From: Trinickia mobilis
GTDB lineage: Bacteria > Pseudomonadota > Gammaproteobacteria > Burkholderiales > Burkholderiaceae
Direction of reading: 5' to 3'
Assembly (NCBI RefSeq): GCF_017315705.1
Contig: NZ_JAFLRF010000022.1
Span: 66,911 to 102,493 of the forward strand
DNA: 35,583 nucleotides
Part shown: in pieces, positions 1 to 6,515 of the stretch
Position numbering within the stretch: the first letter of the stretch is position 1
How the letters are laid out: each line of letters starts with the position of its first letter
Translations under genes and position numbers: made by a program
Notes under the pieces: generated by a model
What the model saw: the letters and a program-made list of their open reading frames with translations, nothing else
Database searches by the model: none
Told to the model about the DNA's origin: nothing

Positions 1-63
1 CCGAGGATCATCGAGCGATAAGCGCCAGACGCTCATCTAGGCCGTCGCCCGATCCAAAGCCTC

Positions 64-1242
64 TTACAGGGGGTGCACTAGCACAATGTGCGCGCCGTCG
101 TCATAGTCAACGGGAGCAGTAGGGAGGGGTGCTTTTTTCGAGTCTCGCAATAGTGTGACGAGTTCTCGCAGGAGGAGGTCCCGAGCCCGTGCGGTAACGT
201 CGTCTACGTCGACGCCGTCGACCGCGAGGTGCTCGAAGTCGATGAATCGTAACTGGATGGCGTCCGCGTCGGAGACGATGAGGGCAGGGTAAGGAACCAC
301 AGCTTGCGCGATTACCCGTTTGCTGCGAAGCAGAGCCTTTTTCCCGTCGATCTTGGCGACAAGATTCGATGCCTTGAGGTGTGTGTAGCGCTTCAGCATC
401 TGCATCGATTTGTGGCCGCTGATCGTCGCCACTTCCATCATATCCAGCGTGCCCAACTCGAAGAGTCGAGAAATCGCTTCGTGGCGAAGATCGTGGAAGT
501 GCAGATCGGTGATGCCGAGCCGACGAACCAGAAGGCGCCAGGCACTCTTAAAGCCGTCCGACGTGTAGTTGAACACAGGACCGTTCGGTTTTAGGCCGAG
601 CCGAGTCAGGGCATCCACGGCACGCAGGGACAGTGGGATATCCCGCTTGGTGCCGTTTTTCGTCATCGGTAGGTGAGCAATTCGAGTCCGCAAATCGACG
701 TTTTCCCAGAGCAGATTGAGAATCTCGCCTTGCCGCATTGCCGTCTCGATCGCGAGCAGAATGATTGAGTACAACTCGGTGTTTCGATGCTTTGAAGCTG
801 CTCGCAAGATTCTCCGTTCCTCGCCCCATGTGATCCTGCGATCGCGGCCCGGCGGGAGTTTTGGCTTACGAATGCGTGAAACAGGGTTGTCCGTGCAGGC
901 TCCCCATTCGATGATCCCGATGTTAAAGAGGTCACTGAGGAGTGCGAGCTCGAGGCGGACAGTATTTGGGGAAACTGGTCGATTGGTATTTCGCGCGATC
1001 GTGTTTAAACGCATGTCGCGATAGTTCGCCACGTCGACGGACGTAACCTCGGATAACTGGCGCTTGCCAATGAAGGTGCGCGCGATCGTTGAAATCCGAT
1101 ATTTTTCCTGTTTGTACCCGCGCTTATTGATCGAGATGCGCTCGGCGTATTTCTTGAGGGCTTCCTTGACGGAGAAGGCGGTTTTTGCGCGAACGTCGGA
1201 CAATTTGGATATCGGGTTCGGCGAGTCCGGGGTGCTACTCAT
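64..1242 (-). CDS. Tyrosine recombinase (integrase) with HicB-like C-terminal tail
   Basis: Site-specific recombinase of the phage-integrase family, expected to cut and rejoin DNA through a covalent tyrosine link. Numbered from the ATG at 1242 (392 residues), it has an N-terminal SAM-like core-binding region (about 20-125) and a catalytic domain (about 135-300). The full active-site set is visible: R170 in TAMRQGEIL, H250 and R253 in HDLRHEA, H277 in SGHKS, and Y286 in KRYTHL. Residues about 306-392 are extra and resemble a HicB antitoxin fold (see findings). The ATG overlaps the stop of the upstream XRE gene. A TTG at 1254 is possible but less likely. Neither start has a clear Shine-Dalgarno, so translational coupling is likely. 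It could mediate element integration, dimer resolution or inversion. No attachment site was identified. Confidence 0.93.
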   Translation of the reverse strand: MSSTPDSPNPISKLSDVRAKTAFSVKEALKKYAERISINKRGYKQEKYRISTIARTFIGKRQLSEVTSVDVANYRDMRLNTIARNTNRPVSPNTVRLELALLSDLFNIGIIEWGACTDNPVSRIRKPKLPPGRDRRITWGEERRILRAASKHRNTELYSIILLAIETAMRQGEILNLLWENVDLRTRIAHLPMTKNGTKRDIPLSLRAVDALTRLGLKPNGPVFNYTSDGFKSAWRLLVRRLGITDLHFHDLRHEAISRLFELGTLDMMEVATISGHKSMQMLKRYTHLKASNLVAKIDGKKALLRSKRVIAQAVVPYPALIVSDADAIQLRFIDFEHLAVDGVDVDDVTARARDLLLRELVTLLRDSKKAPLPTAPVDYDDGAHIVLVHPL

Positions 1243-1462
1243 TGTCGGTTTCAATGGCCGACACGATTTCGGTCAAGGTCACGCCTAGAGCACGCGATAA
1301 TGCGACGAGTGAGTCGAGGGTAGGAGAGCGCCGGCCTAGTTCCAAAAGGGAAATATAGCTCCGGTCGAGGCCTGCCTCGTATGACAAGGCTTCTTGGGAA
1401 AGTTGTCGGTCCTTACGCAGCTTGCGGAGGATTTTTCCGAAGGACCGGTTATGGCTTTTCAA
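1235..1462 (-). CDS. XRE-family helix-turn-helix regulator
   Basis: A 75-residue, single-domain Cro/C1-type DNA-binding protein. The HTH_3 fold spans about residues 8-65, with the classic pattern LRKLRKDRQLSQEALSYEAG followed by a recognition helix near DRSYISLLELGRRSP. The only available start in frame is TTG at 1462. The putative -10 lies at 1480-1485, so the mRNA leader would be only about ten bases, with no Shine-Dalgarno. It overlaps the recombinase start by eight bases, implying one transcript and coupled translation. A large inverted repeat covers its promoter, so autorepression is the simplest model. It probably controls recombinase level. Confidence 0.9.
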   Translation of the reverse strand: MKSHNRSFGKILRKLRKDRQLSQEALSYEAGLDRSYISLLELGRRSPTLDSLVALSRALGVTLTEIVSAIETDNE

Positions 1463-1479
1463 AATCGGGATGTGTTCGA

Positions 1480-1508
1480 ATAGTCCCGAATTGTCACTTT
1501 GCTGACAA
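1480..1508 (-). promoter_or_regulatory. Putative promoter for XRE-recombinase operon
   Basis: On the minus strand TTGTCA (1508-1503) is followed after 17 bases by GACTAT (1485-1480), a reasonable sigma-70-like pair. The -35 lies inside the right place of the inverted repeat at 1494-1540, which would let a bound repressor block RNA polymerase. Confidence 0.5.
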
Positions 1509-1540
1509 TTGTCGTCATCCGACTATTGTCAGCAAAGTGA
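1494..1540. repeat. 47-bp inverted repeat, probable operator
   Basis: Arms 1494-1514 and 1520-1540 are reverse complements over 21 bases with a single mismatch (1510/1524), around a five-base centre TCATC. The left arm itself holds the perfect 10-bp palindrome GACAATTGTC (1504-1513). It lies between the divergent XRE gene and the toxin-antitoxin pair and covers the putative -35 of the XRE promoter. It is best read as a tandem operator for the XRE protein. No T-tract follows, so it is not a typical terminator. Confidence 0.8.
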
Positions 1541-1554
1541 GGCAGGCCTTGAAT

Positions 1555-1583
1555 TTGACGGCGGGCTAAGATCGGACTAAGCT
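1555..1583 (+). promoter_or_regulatory. Putative promoter for the toxin-antitoxin pair
   Basis: TTGACG (1555-1560) and TAAGCT (1578-1583) are spaced by 17 bases, about 24 bases before the antitoxin ATG. The -35 is strong and the -10 is poor. The antitoxin would be expected to bind here, but no clear palindrome was seen over the hexamers. Confidence 0.4.
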
Positions 1584-1606
1584 AACCATTTCGATTGGAG
1601 GGCGTT

Positions 1607-1846
1607 ATGGACGTGATTTCGATGCACGACGCAAAGTCGATGCTTTCGCAACTCGTGCGGCGGGCTGCGAATGGTGAGCGGATCCGGATCGGTGCGTACG
1701 GAAAGGCGGAGGCAGAGCTCGTCCCCGTTTCTAGCGGTCCGACGAAGCGGATCGGGGTCCTGAAGGGAAAATTCGAGGTTCCGGAGGATTTCGATGCGCC
1801 GCTGCCGGCGGACGTTCTCGACGCGTTCGAAGGAAAACACGAATGA
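1607..1846 (+). CDS. Phd/YefM-family antitoxin
   Basis: A 79-residue antitoxin of a type II toxin-antitoxin pair. The N-terminal half (VISMHDAKSMLSQLVRRAANGE, shortened here to MHDAKSMLSQLV) is the Phd/YefM DNA-binding fold. The C-terminal part, rich in acidic and proline residues (about 48-79), would wrap the toxin. The ATG at 1607 follows a good Shine-Dalgarno (GGAGG, 1597-1601). Its stop overlaps the toxin start in an ATGA arrangement, typical of antitoxin-first operons with coupled translation. Likely role: neutralise the PIN toxin and autorepress the operon, stabilising the element by killing or arresting cells that lose it. Confidence 0.9.
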   Translation: MDVISMHDAKSMLSQLVRRAANGERIRIGAYGKAEAELVPVSSGPTKRIGVLKGKFEVPEDFDAPLPADVLDAFEGKHE

Positions 1847-2220
1847 GGATGCTGCTCGACACGAATGTGTTTCTGTGGGTACTGGCGGGATCCGACCGTA
1901 TCAGCAAAGTTCGCGACCTTATCTTGGCGGACGAGACTGAGGTGTTCGTCAGCGTTGCTTCATTTTGGGAAATCGCGATCAAGCACACAATTGGCAAGCT
2001 CGCGCTGGACGTGCCAGAGGCTCGTTGTGCAGCGATCGACAGCGGCTTCCACGAATTGCCCGTACTGGGAGCGCACACGGAAGCGCTATCGAAGTTGCCT
2101 CTGCTGCACCGAGACCCGTTTGACAGGCTTCTGGTGGCACAGGCCATAGTGGAACCTATGCGACTGATGACTGGTGACGGCAGCATGGCCCAGTATTCTG
2201 AACTCGTGATGCGTATCTAG
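1843..2220 (+). CDS. PIN-domain toxin, VapC-like ribonuclease
   Basis: A 125-residue PIN-domain protein, full length for the family. The expected metal-binding acidic residues are present: D6 in MLLDTN, E43 in SFWEIAIK, D94 in RDPFDRLLVAQA, and D112 in TGDGSM. Family members are Mg-dependent endoribonucleases that cut tRNA or other RNAs when freed from antitoxin. It starts in the ATGA overlap with the antitoxin gene. Phd-type antitoxins paired with PIN toxins are well known, so the pair looks complete and functional. Confidence 0.92.
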   Translation: MRMLLDTNVFLWVLAGSDRISKVRDLILADETEVFVSVASFWEIAIKHTIGKLALDVPEARCAAIDSGFHELPVLGAHTEALSKLPLLHRDPFDRLLVAQAIVEPMRLMTGDGSMAQYSELVMRI

Positions 2221-2281
2221 ATCACAGGCAGCAATAGGGATTCTGACCCATTCGAGGAATGTTTCGGTTAGCGGGGGTGAT

Positions 2282-2899
2282 GTGAGGGCTATATCGGTAC
2301 AGCAACCATGGGCATGGCTGCTCGTCCATGCTGCCGAATATCCAGATCCTAAGAGAGTGGAGAATCGTGCGTGGGCGACCAACATGCGCGGCGCAGTCCT
2401 GATTCACGCGGGAAAACGTTTTGATCGGCGTGGCTATGAACAGGTTGTTGCGATGCGGCCTGACCTGGCTACGGCTCTGCCCTCGGTAGGGGATTTCGAC
2501 ATGGGCGGGGTAGTGGGTTGGGGCGATCTGGACGATTGTGTGACGAAGAGCGATTCGCCGTGGTTCACAGGCAAGCATGGGTTTGTGTTCAGCTACGCGG
2601 CACCTCTACCGTTCGTGGAGTGGCTCGGAAGGTTAGGGTTCTTCGAGGTTCCAGTTCGCGCGCTGGGCGCCGCAGGCGTGCGAATCCGCCATGAGATCGC
2701 CAAAGCCGCAGCGGTCGAGAAGCGGCGGTCAATCCTCTCGCTGGCTGATCGTGGGATGATCGTGGCCGACATTGCTCGCGAACTACGTCTGCCGCTTGCG
2801 CACGTGGAACACGAAATGGAACGGGTCCGTCGCGAAGTGGAAGGTGGTCTTTTCACGCCCGCCCTCTTGCCGATTGAAAATGCAGCGCTCAACGGTTAG
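2282..2899 (+). CDS. ASCH-domain (PUA-like) protein
   Basis: A 205-residue protein whose first 125 or so residues match the ASCH fold: ISVQQPWAWLL, then KRVENRAW, RGAVLIHAGKRFDRRG and VVGWGDLDDC. ASCH domains are PUA-like beta-barrels thought to bind RNA or act on modified nucleosides. The tail (about 140-195) looks like a helix-turn-helix, with SLADRGMIVADIARELRLP. The GTG at 2282 is the only start that keeps the ASCH N-terminus. It lacks a strong ribosome site beyond GCGGGGG. It stands alone between the toxin gene and a terminator. The biological substrate cannot be told from sequence. ASCH genes are common cargo on phages and plasmids. Confidence 0.8.
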   Translation: MRAISVQQPWAWLLVHAAEYPDPKRVENRAWATNMRGAVLIHAGKRFDRRGYEQVVAMRPDLATALPSVGDFDMGGVVGWGDLDDCVTKSDSPWFTGKHGFVFSYAAPLPFVEWLGRLGFFEVPVRALGAAGVRIRHEIAKAAAVEKRRSILSLADRGMIVADIARELRLPLAHVEHEMERVRREVEGGLFTPALLPIENAALNG

Positions 2900-2918
2900 A
2901 CACGTCTGCCAAAACTAA

Positions 2919-2940
2919 AAGACCGGCTCGGGCCGGTCTT
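2919..2940. terminator. Bidirectional terminator between ASCH gene and pil operon
   Basis: Nine-base perfect stem (2919-2927 with 2932-2940) around TCGG, core GACCGGC/GCCGGTC, flanked by A-rich sequence on the left. It separates the convergent ASCH gene (ending 2899) and pilus operon (ending 2944) and should stop transcription from both sides. Confidence 0.75.
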
Positions 2941-2943
2941 CGT

Positions 2944-3522
2944 TTAGTTATCCATCTTCAGGATGATGGTCCGTCTACCGTGAGGCTCCTGTAGCGTCGC
3001 CGTCTTATCCGTGGCAGCGACAAGCGTGGGCGCAACCATCTTGTTTTGGGATGGATCCGCAGGATATGAGACGCTATCGACGGGCTCGCCGATCGCGACG
3101 TAGGTGCTGTTGATAAATGCTCCTCTGCTGGGCGCAACGCCGTCGAGTCTCAGCAGGCTCGATTGGCGCTCCTTCAAGGCTGCGAAGTAGTCTGTCGCGG
3201 CCGGCTTCTTCTCCTTCTCCTTTTTTGCTGCCTCCAGATCGACTCTCCCGAATAACTGGTCCATAGATGCTGCCGGCTTCGGCTCGCCAGGCGCAGGAAC
3301 AGGTGCGGGCGTTGCGCGGCCTTGAGCGTTGACGAGGAGCGGGTAGAGTTGCTTCAGGTTGTCGACCTGTGATGCGGCAAGCGTGGGTGTCCCGCCGATC
3401 ACGCGGTAGTGTGACGCGAGAACAGTACGGAGCTGATTGTCGCCGCCGTAAGCGAGCAGAATCGCAATGGCCCCGACGAGGAGGATGTTGTTTCGCGGAT
3501 TGGCGGACAGTGCGAGTTTCAT
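2944..3522 (-). CDS. Bitopic pilus assembly protein, PilP/GspC-like
   Basis: The last gene of the pilus operon, 192 residues. Residues about 12-28 form one membrane segment (ILLVGAIAILLAYGG) after a short basic N-terminus. A Pro/Ala/Lys-rich linker (about 70-110) follows, then a small beta-rich periplasmic domain ending in TATLQEPHGRRTIILKM. This layout and the motif YVAIGEPVDS recall PilP and GspC homology-region proteins, which link the inner-membrane platform to the secretin. ATG 3522 sits four bases after the upstream stop. Family assignment rests on topology and context, so confidence in the exact name is moderate. Confidence 0.6.
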   Translation of the reverse strand: MKLALSANPRNNILLVGAIAILLAYGGDNQLRTVLASHYRVIGGTPTLAASQVDNLKQLYPLLVNAQGRATPAPVPAPGEPKPAASMDQLFGRVDLEAAKKEKEKKPAATDYFAALKERQSSLLRLDGVAPSRGAFINSTYVAIGEPVDSVSYPADPSQNKMVAPTLVAATDKTATLQEPHGRRTIILKMDN

Positions 3523-3526
3523 GGGA

Positions 3527-4057
3527 TCAATTCCGAAGAAGAAGGCACGTATTCGCGAGAGTCATTGTCGGCGCGTCGCCGTCGCGAACAGATATGGATG
3601 TGAAGGTGATGTCTGAGCGACCGGCCAAGCGCTTGATGGCATTCACGAGCGTCGGGTAATCATTGGCGTGGAGTACCAAGCCTTGTGACGCACCACCGTT
3701 CTGGACGCATACCCGATAGATGCCGAGCTTCTGGCCGGCGTACTCGACAGGCCTGATGCCTGACATGGTGAAGGCCTGTGTCGGCATGGTCAGGCCGTAT
3801 TGCTGAACGTCCAGCAGCTGGATGATCGAGTAAAGATCCTTGATATCAGCAGCCGCGGGAAAAGTCTGGCGCCAGGCTGTCTCCACAGGACGCAGTGCAT
3901 GGTACTTGTCCTGCCAATCCTTCAGCTTTGTCTCAGCGCTCTGCTGGTCGACGACTTTCTGATGCATCGTCGCGTAAGTCGACATGCCGCCTGAATAAAG
4001 CACGAGGCAAAAGACTGCGGCAAGCCCGCAGCGAAGCAGTTGATTCTGCTGTTTCAT
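3527..4057 (-). CDS. Small bitopic pilus-operon protein
   Basis: A 176-residue protein with an N-terminal membrane anchor (about 8-25, LRCGLAAVFCLVLYSGG) and a periplasmic domain containing a short coiled stretch. The start is fixed at ATG 4057 because that ATG overlaps the TGA of the upstream gene by four bases. A longer reading upstream would lie entirely inside the neighbour. Its position after the PilO-like gene and before the PilP-like gene, and its topology, suggest a part of the inner-membrane alignment complex (PilN/PilO or GspL/GspM type). I do not recognise it by sequence. Confidence 0.55.
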   Translation of the reverse strand: MKQQNQLLRCGLAAVFCLVLYSGGMSTYATMHQKVVDQQSAETKLKDWQDKYHALRPVETAWRQTFPAAADIKDLYSIIQLLDVQQYGLTMPTQAFTMSGIRPVEYAGQKLGIYRVCVQNGGASQGLVLHANDYPTLVNAIKRLAGRSDITFTSISVRDGDAPTMTLANTCLLLRN

Positions 4058-5430
4058 TGGTTTGCTCCATTGCCATTGCTCGCGGCGCTCGACGCGTCCG
4101 AATGCTCCGGAAGCGTTGTTTGAATGGTCAGGATCAGTACCTTGCCCGTTGCGTCTTGCTGTTCCTGCCATCCCCCGGCCGCTAAACGCAGGTTCAGGCC
4201 GGTAGCATCGGCCAGTTGGGCGAGAATTGGATGTGCCTGGTCAAGCGGTGCGACACCATCAGTTCGTGGCACCCGAATGACCACCTCGAGGTCGGGCGCT
4301 GCTTGCCCTTGTTGCGTGGTCTGCGCTGCGCTTGCGCTGTCCTTGGGAACGGCGTTGACTGTAAGGGCTTTGACGCGCCAGGCGTCATGCACGGAAATCG
4401 CCGCCAGGAGGGGTTCGACAGTCTGCGCATTGTGGAGCATTGGGTTAGGAGCGGTAAGCCAGGTTTCGCGTGCCTTCAAGACGTCTAGCGATTCGGCGTT
4501 CGCGGGTCCGATGGAGGTTAGGTGACGATAGCCGGCCTGTGCATGGCTGAACGCCGCGAGCTGCGACACCATTGCGGCGCCATAGGCGGCGAGTGCGAGA
4601 GCGCAAGCGAGGACCGGCAGGAGTGACTTGAAATCGCGGGTGCGACCCAAGCCTGTCGTCAGTTGGTGGACCCTGCGCCTTGCAAAAATAGCTTCACCAA
4701 CGGATACGAGACCTGGGTACGTGATCGGCAGAAGGGGAGCGGTCCAGATAAACCGTGTGTCGGACTGGTTGTTGAGGCTATCGAGCAGCATGCGGACCTC
4801 GGTTTCGTAGCGCTGCTGTTTGGCAAGAATCAACCGTTCTCCCGTTTCTACCAGTTCACCGTCCTTGAACTTGTAGAAGTTCAGGTACGTGCGTTCAGCG
4901 GTATGGAAGCCGTTGAATATGATGCAACGCCCTTTTTGCTGCCTGCCGTATCGAAGGATTGAGTCCAGCGCAAACGCGAAGCGATGGGTTGTTCCGGCTG
5001 CGGGCAGGTCGCTATGAACCCACACGTGAAGATGGCGAGGACTCCGGATGTTCCACCAAGGAGTGAGCACCCGCGACGGCTGCGCGGTGTAGGCGCCGTC
5101 CGGGCGGTCCTTCCCGAGCGAGGCGAAAACAAGTTCGCCGGTCAGCACGGCGCCGGACAGGCGTGCGCCTTGCGCCGATACTGCTGAAGCCTCGCCAAGG
5201 AAAGGTACGGCGCCTGTGTGCACCGGATTGGCGGGGCGCGTTTTGAGACTAGCAGTCAGTCGTTGCCAGGTGGGCATCGCGACGCGCGCACCCGACTGGG
5301 CCGCAGCGTTTTGTGCAAACACGGGCGCAGCGACCGTGGGAAATGGTTGACTCGCTTGGGAGGCTGCTCCTTTGCGGCTTTTGCCGAATCCCAGTGCAAG
5401 ACGTAACGTTTCAAAGGAAGGCATTTTCAT
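4054..5430 (-). CDS. pilO: PilO-like pilus assembly protein
   Basis: A 458-residue protein of the size and layout of PilO from R64-type type IVb pilus clusters: a cytoplasmic actin-like/GspL-like N-terminal part (to about residue 270), one membrane segment near 270-290 (LLPVLACALALAAYGAAMV), then a periplasmic domain ending in a Ser/Asn-rich tail. It is expected to form the inner-membrane platform with the GspF-type protein and ATPase encoded just upstream. It ends in an ATGA overlap with the next gene. The start at 5430 lacks a clear Shine-Dalgarno, and ATG 5424 is an alternative. Confidence 0.65.
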   Translation of the reverse strand: MKMPSFETLRLALGFGKSRKGAASQASQPFPTVAAPVFAQNAAAQSGARVAMPTWQRLTASLKTRPANPVHTGAVPFLGEASAVSAQGARLSGAVLTGELVFASLGKDRPDGAYTAQPSRVLTPWWNIRSPRHLHVWVHSDLPAAGTTHRFAFALDSILRYGRQQKGRCIIFNGFHTAERTYLNFYKFKDGELVETGERLILAKQQRYETEVRMLLDSLNNQSDTRFIWTAPLLPITYPGLVSVGEAIFARRRVHQLTTGLGRTRDFKSLLPVLACALALAAYGAAMVSQLAAFSHAQAGYRHLTSIGPANAESLDVLKARETWLTAPNPMLHNAQTVEPLLAAISVHDAWRVKALTVNAVPKDSASAAQTTQQGQAAPDLEVVIRVPRTDGVAPLDQAHPILAQLADATGLNLRLAAGGWQEQQDATGKVLILTIQTTLPEHSDASSAASNGNGANQ

Positions 5431-5447
5431 TTTGATTGCGAGATGGA

Positions 5448-6497
5448 TTAACGAAGTGCGTTCTTGATGAGGTCCGTTGCCTGCAGGAAATAGAGCAGCA
5501 TCGGCGCTACGGCGAAAGCGGCCGCGATCAATGTCGAGAGACCTTGTGCAACGTCAATGAAACGGTGAATTTGCACCATGCCGATTTTGACGAGTGGTGT
5601 CGATGCTGCTTCAAAGTGAATTTGCCCGGAGCCGGTGTTATCCGTCATGCGGAATGCGTTGGTAAGAAACACCGGAAGCGCGTGCCTCGGATCACCGGGC
5701 GGAACCTTGTCAAGGTCAACAGCGTTGCTGAATCCCAGCCGGGCGTTATCCCTTACTGCCTCAACACTCGGGACCATGTAATCAAGCAGCAGCGGTTGGG
5801 ATATGCCGATAGCGTCTTGCAGGGGAATGCTGCACTCCTGCATCAACGCGATATAGCGGGACCACAGGCCGTAGTAGAGGGAGCGGATCGCGGGTCCAAG
5901 GCCCGGCACGTAGTCAAGTTTGGCGAGGATAGCGGAGCGTGCGGTGGGACTTTTGAGCATTTGGAAAGCCCACGCGATGAAGCCGAGACCAACCGCGCCG
6001 AGTATGGCGGGGTGTTGGTTCACCAGGTCATGCGCGGCAAGAGATAGCTTCATTGCAGAGGACGACCGCGAGCGCTCTGAACCGCTGGCCATGGCGGGAA
6101 TCACTGACAGCATAAAAAAGATTCCCACGCCCATCCCTAGCACGATCATGCCAACAGGGTAGACAAGCTTTCGCATGGTCGAGAAGATCTCAAGTTGCAG
6201 TTCCGCGGTGTTGGCAATCTTCTCGAAGACTGAAGACAGCTTGCCCGACTGCTCACCGATTCGAACCGGAGTGGTGAACATGAGAGGCCAGTATTTTTCC
6301 AGGAAGGAGGAGAGAGACTGGCCTGCACGCACGTGACTGTTTGCAGACAGCCAGAACTCCGCACGCTGCCGCTGGAGCTTAGCCATCTCCTTCAGGGAAT
6401 CGTCCAGCGACACGGTTTTCACGAGCGACGTCATGAACATCGATGCCATGCGGATTTCTTGCAGCGAGAAGGGTTTCGTCAGAGGGGCTTCGGACAT
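5448..6497 (-). CDS. pilR: GspF/PilC-type inner-membrane pilus protein
   Basis: Polytopic platform protein of type IV pili and type II secretion, 349 residues from ATG 6497 (a GTG at 6506 is also open). Two type II secretion F domains are visible: the first around 20-130 (FMTSLVKTVSLDDSLKEM, GEQSGKLSSVFEKIA), the second around 200-320. Membrane spans lie near 130-155, 175-195 and 320-340. It corresponds to PilR in R64-type clusters. The start lies just inside a 16-bp palindrome repeated across the element, so expression of this gene and those downstream may be separately controlled. Confidence 0.85.
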   Translation of the reverse strand: MSEAPLTKPFSLQEIRMASMFMTSLVKTVSLDDSLKEMAKLQRQRAEFWLSANSHVRAGQSLSSFLEKYWPLMFTTPVRIGEQSGKLSSVFEKIANTAELQLEIFSTMRKLVYPVGMIVLGMGVGIFFMLSVIPAMASGSERSRSSSAMKLSLAAHDLVNQHPAILGAVGLGFIAWAFQMLKSPTARSAILAKLDYVPGLGPAIRSLYYGLWSRYIALMQECSIPLQDAIGISQPLLLDYMVPSVEAVRDNARLGFSNAVDLDKVPPGDPRHALPVFLTNAFRMTDNTGSGQIHFEAASTPLVKIGMVQIHRFIDVAQGLSTLIAAAFAVAPMLLYFLQATDLIKNALR

Positions 6498-6499
6498 TT

Positions 6500-6515
6500 T
6501 TTTCACCAGTGAAAA
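6500..6515. promoter_or_regulatory. Palindromic operator, copy 1 (pilR start)
   Basis: TTTTCAC-CA-GTGAAAA, both seven-base arms perfect. It lies between the stop of the ATPase gene (6516) and the ATG of the GspF-type gene (6497) and contains that gene's likely ribosome site (GGTGA on the minus strand). Same element as at 15069, 19910, 23729, 27606 and 32120. Confidence 0.75.

Noticed and set aside
5436-6047. 203-residue plus-strand reading
   Set aside because: Antisense shadow of the GspF-type gene; no ribosome site, no domain.
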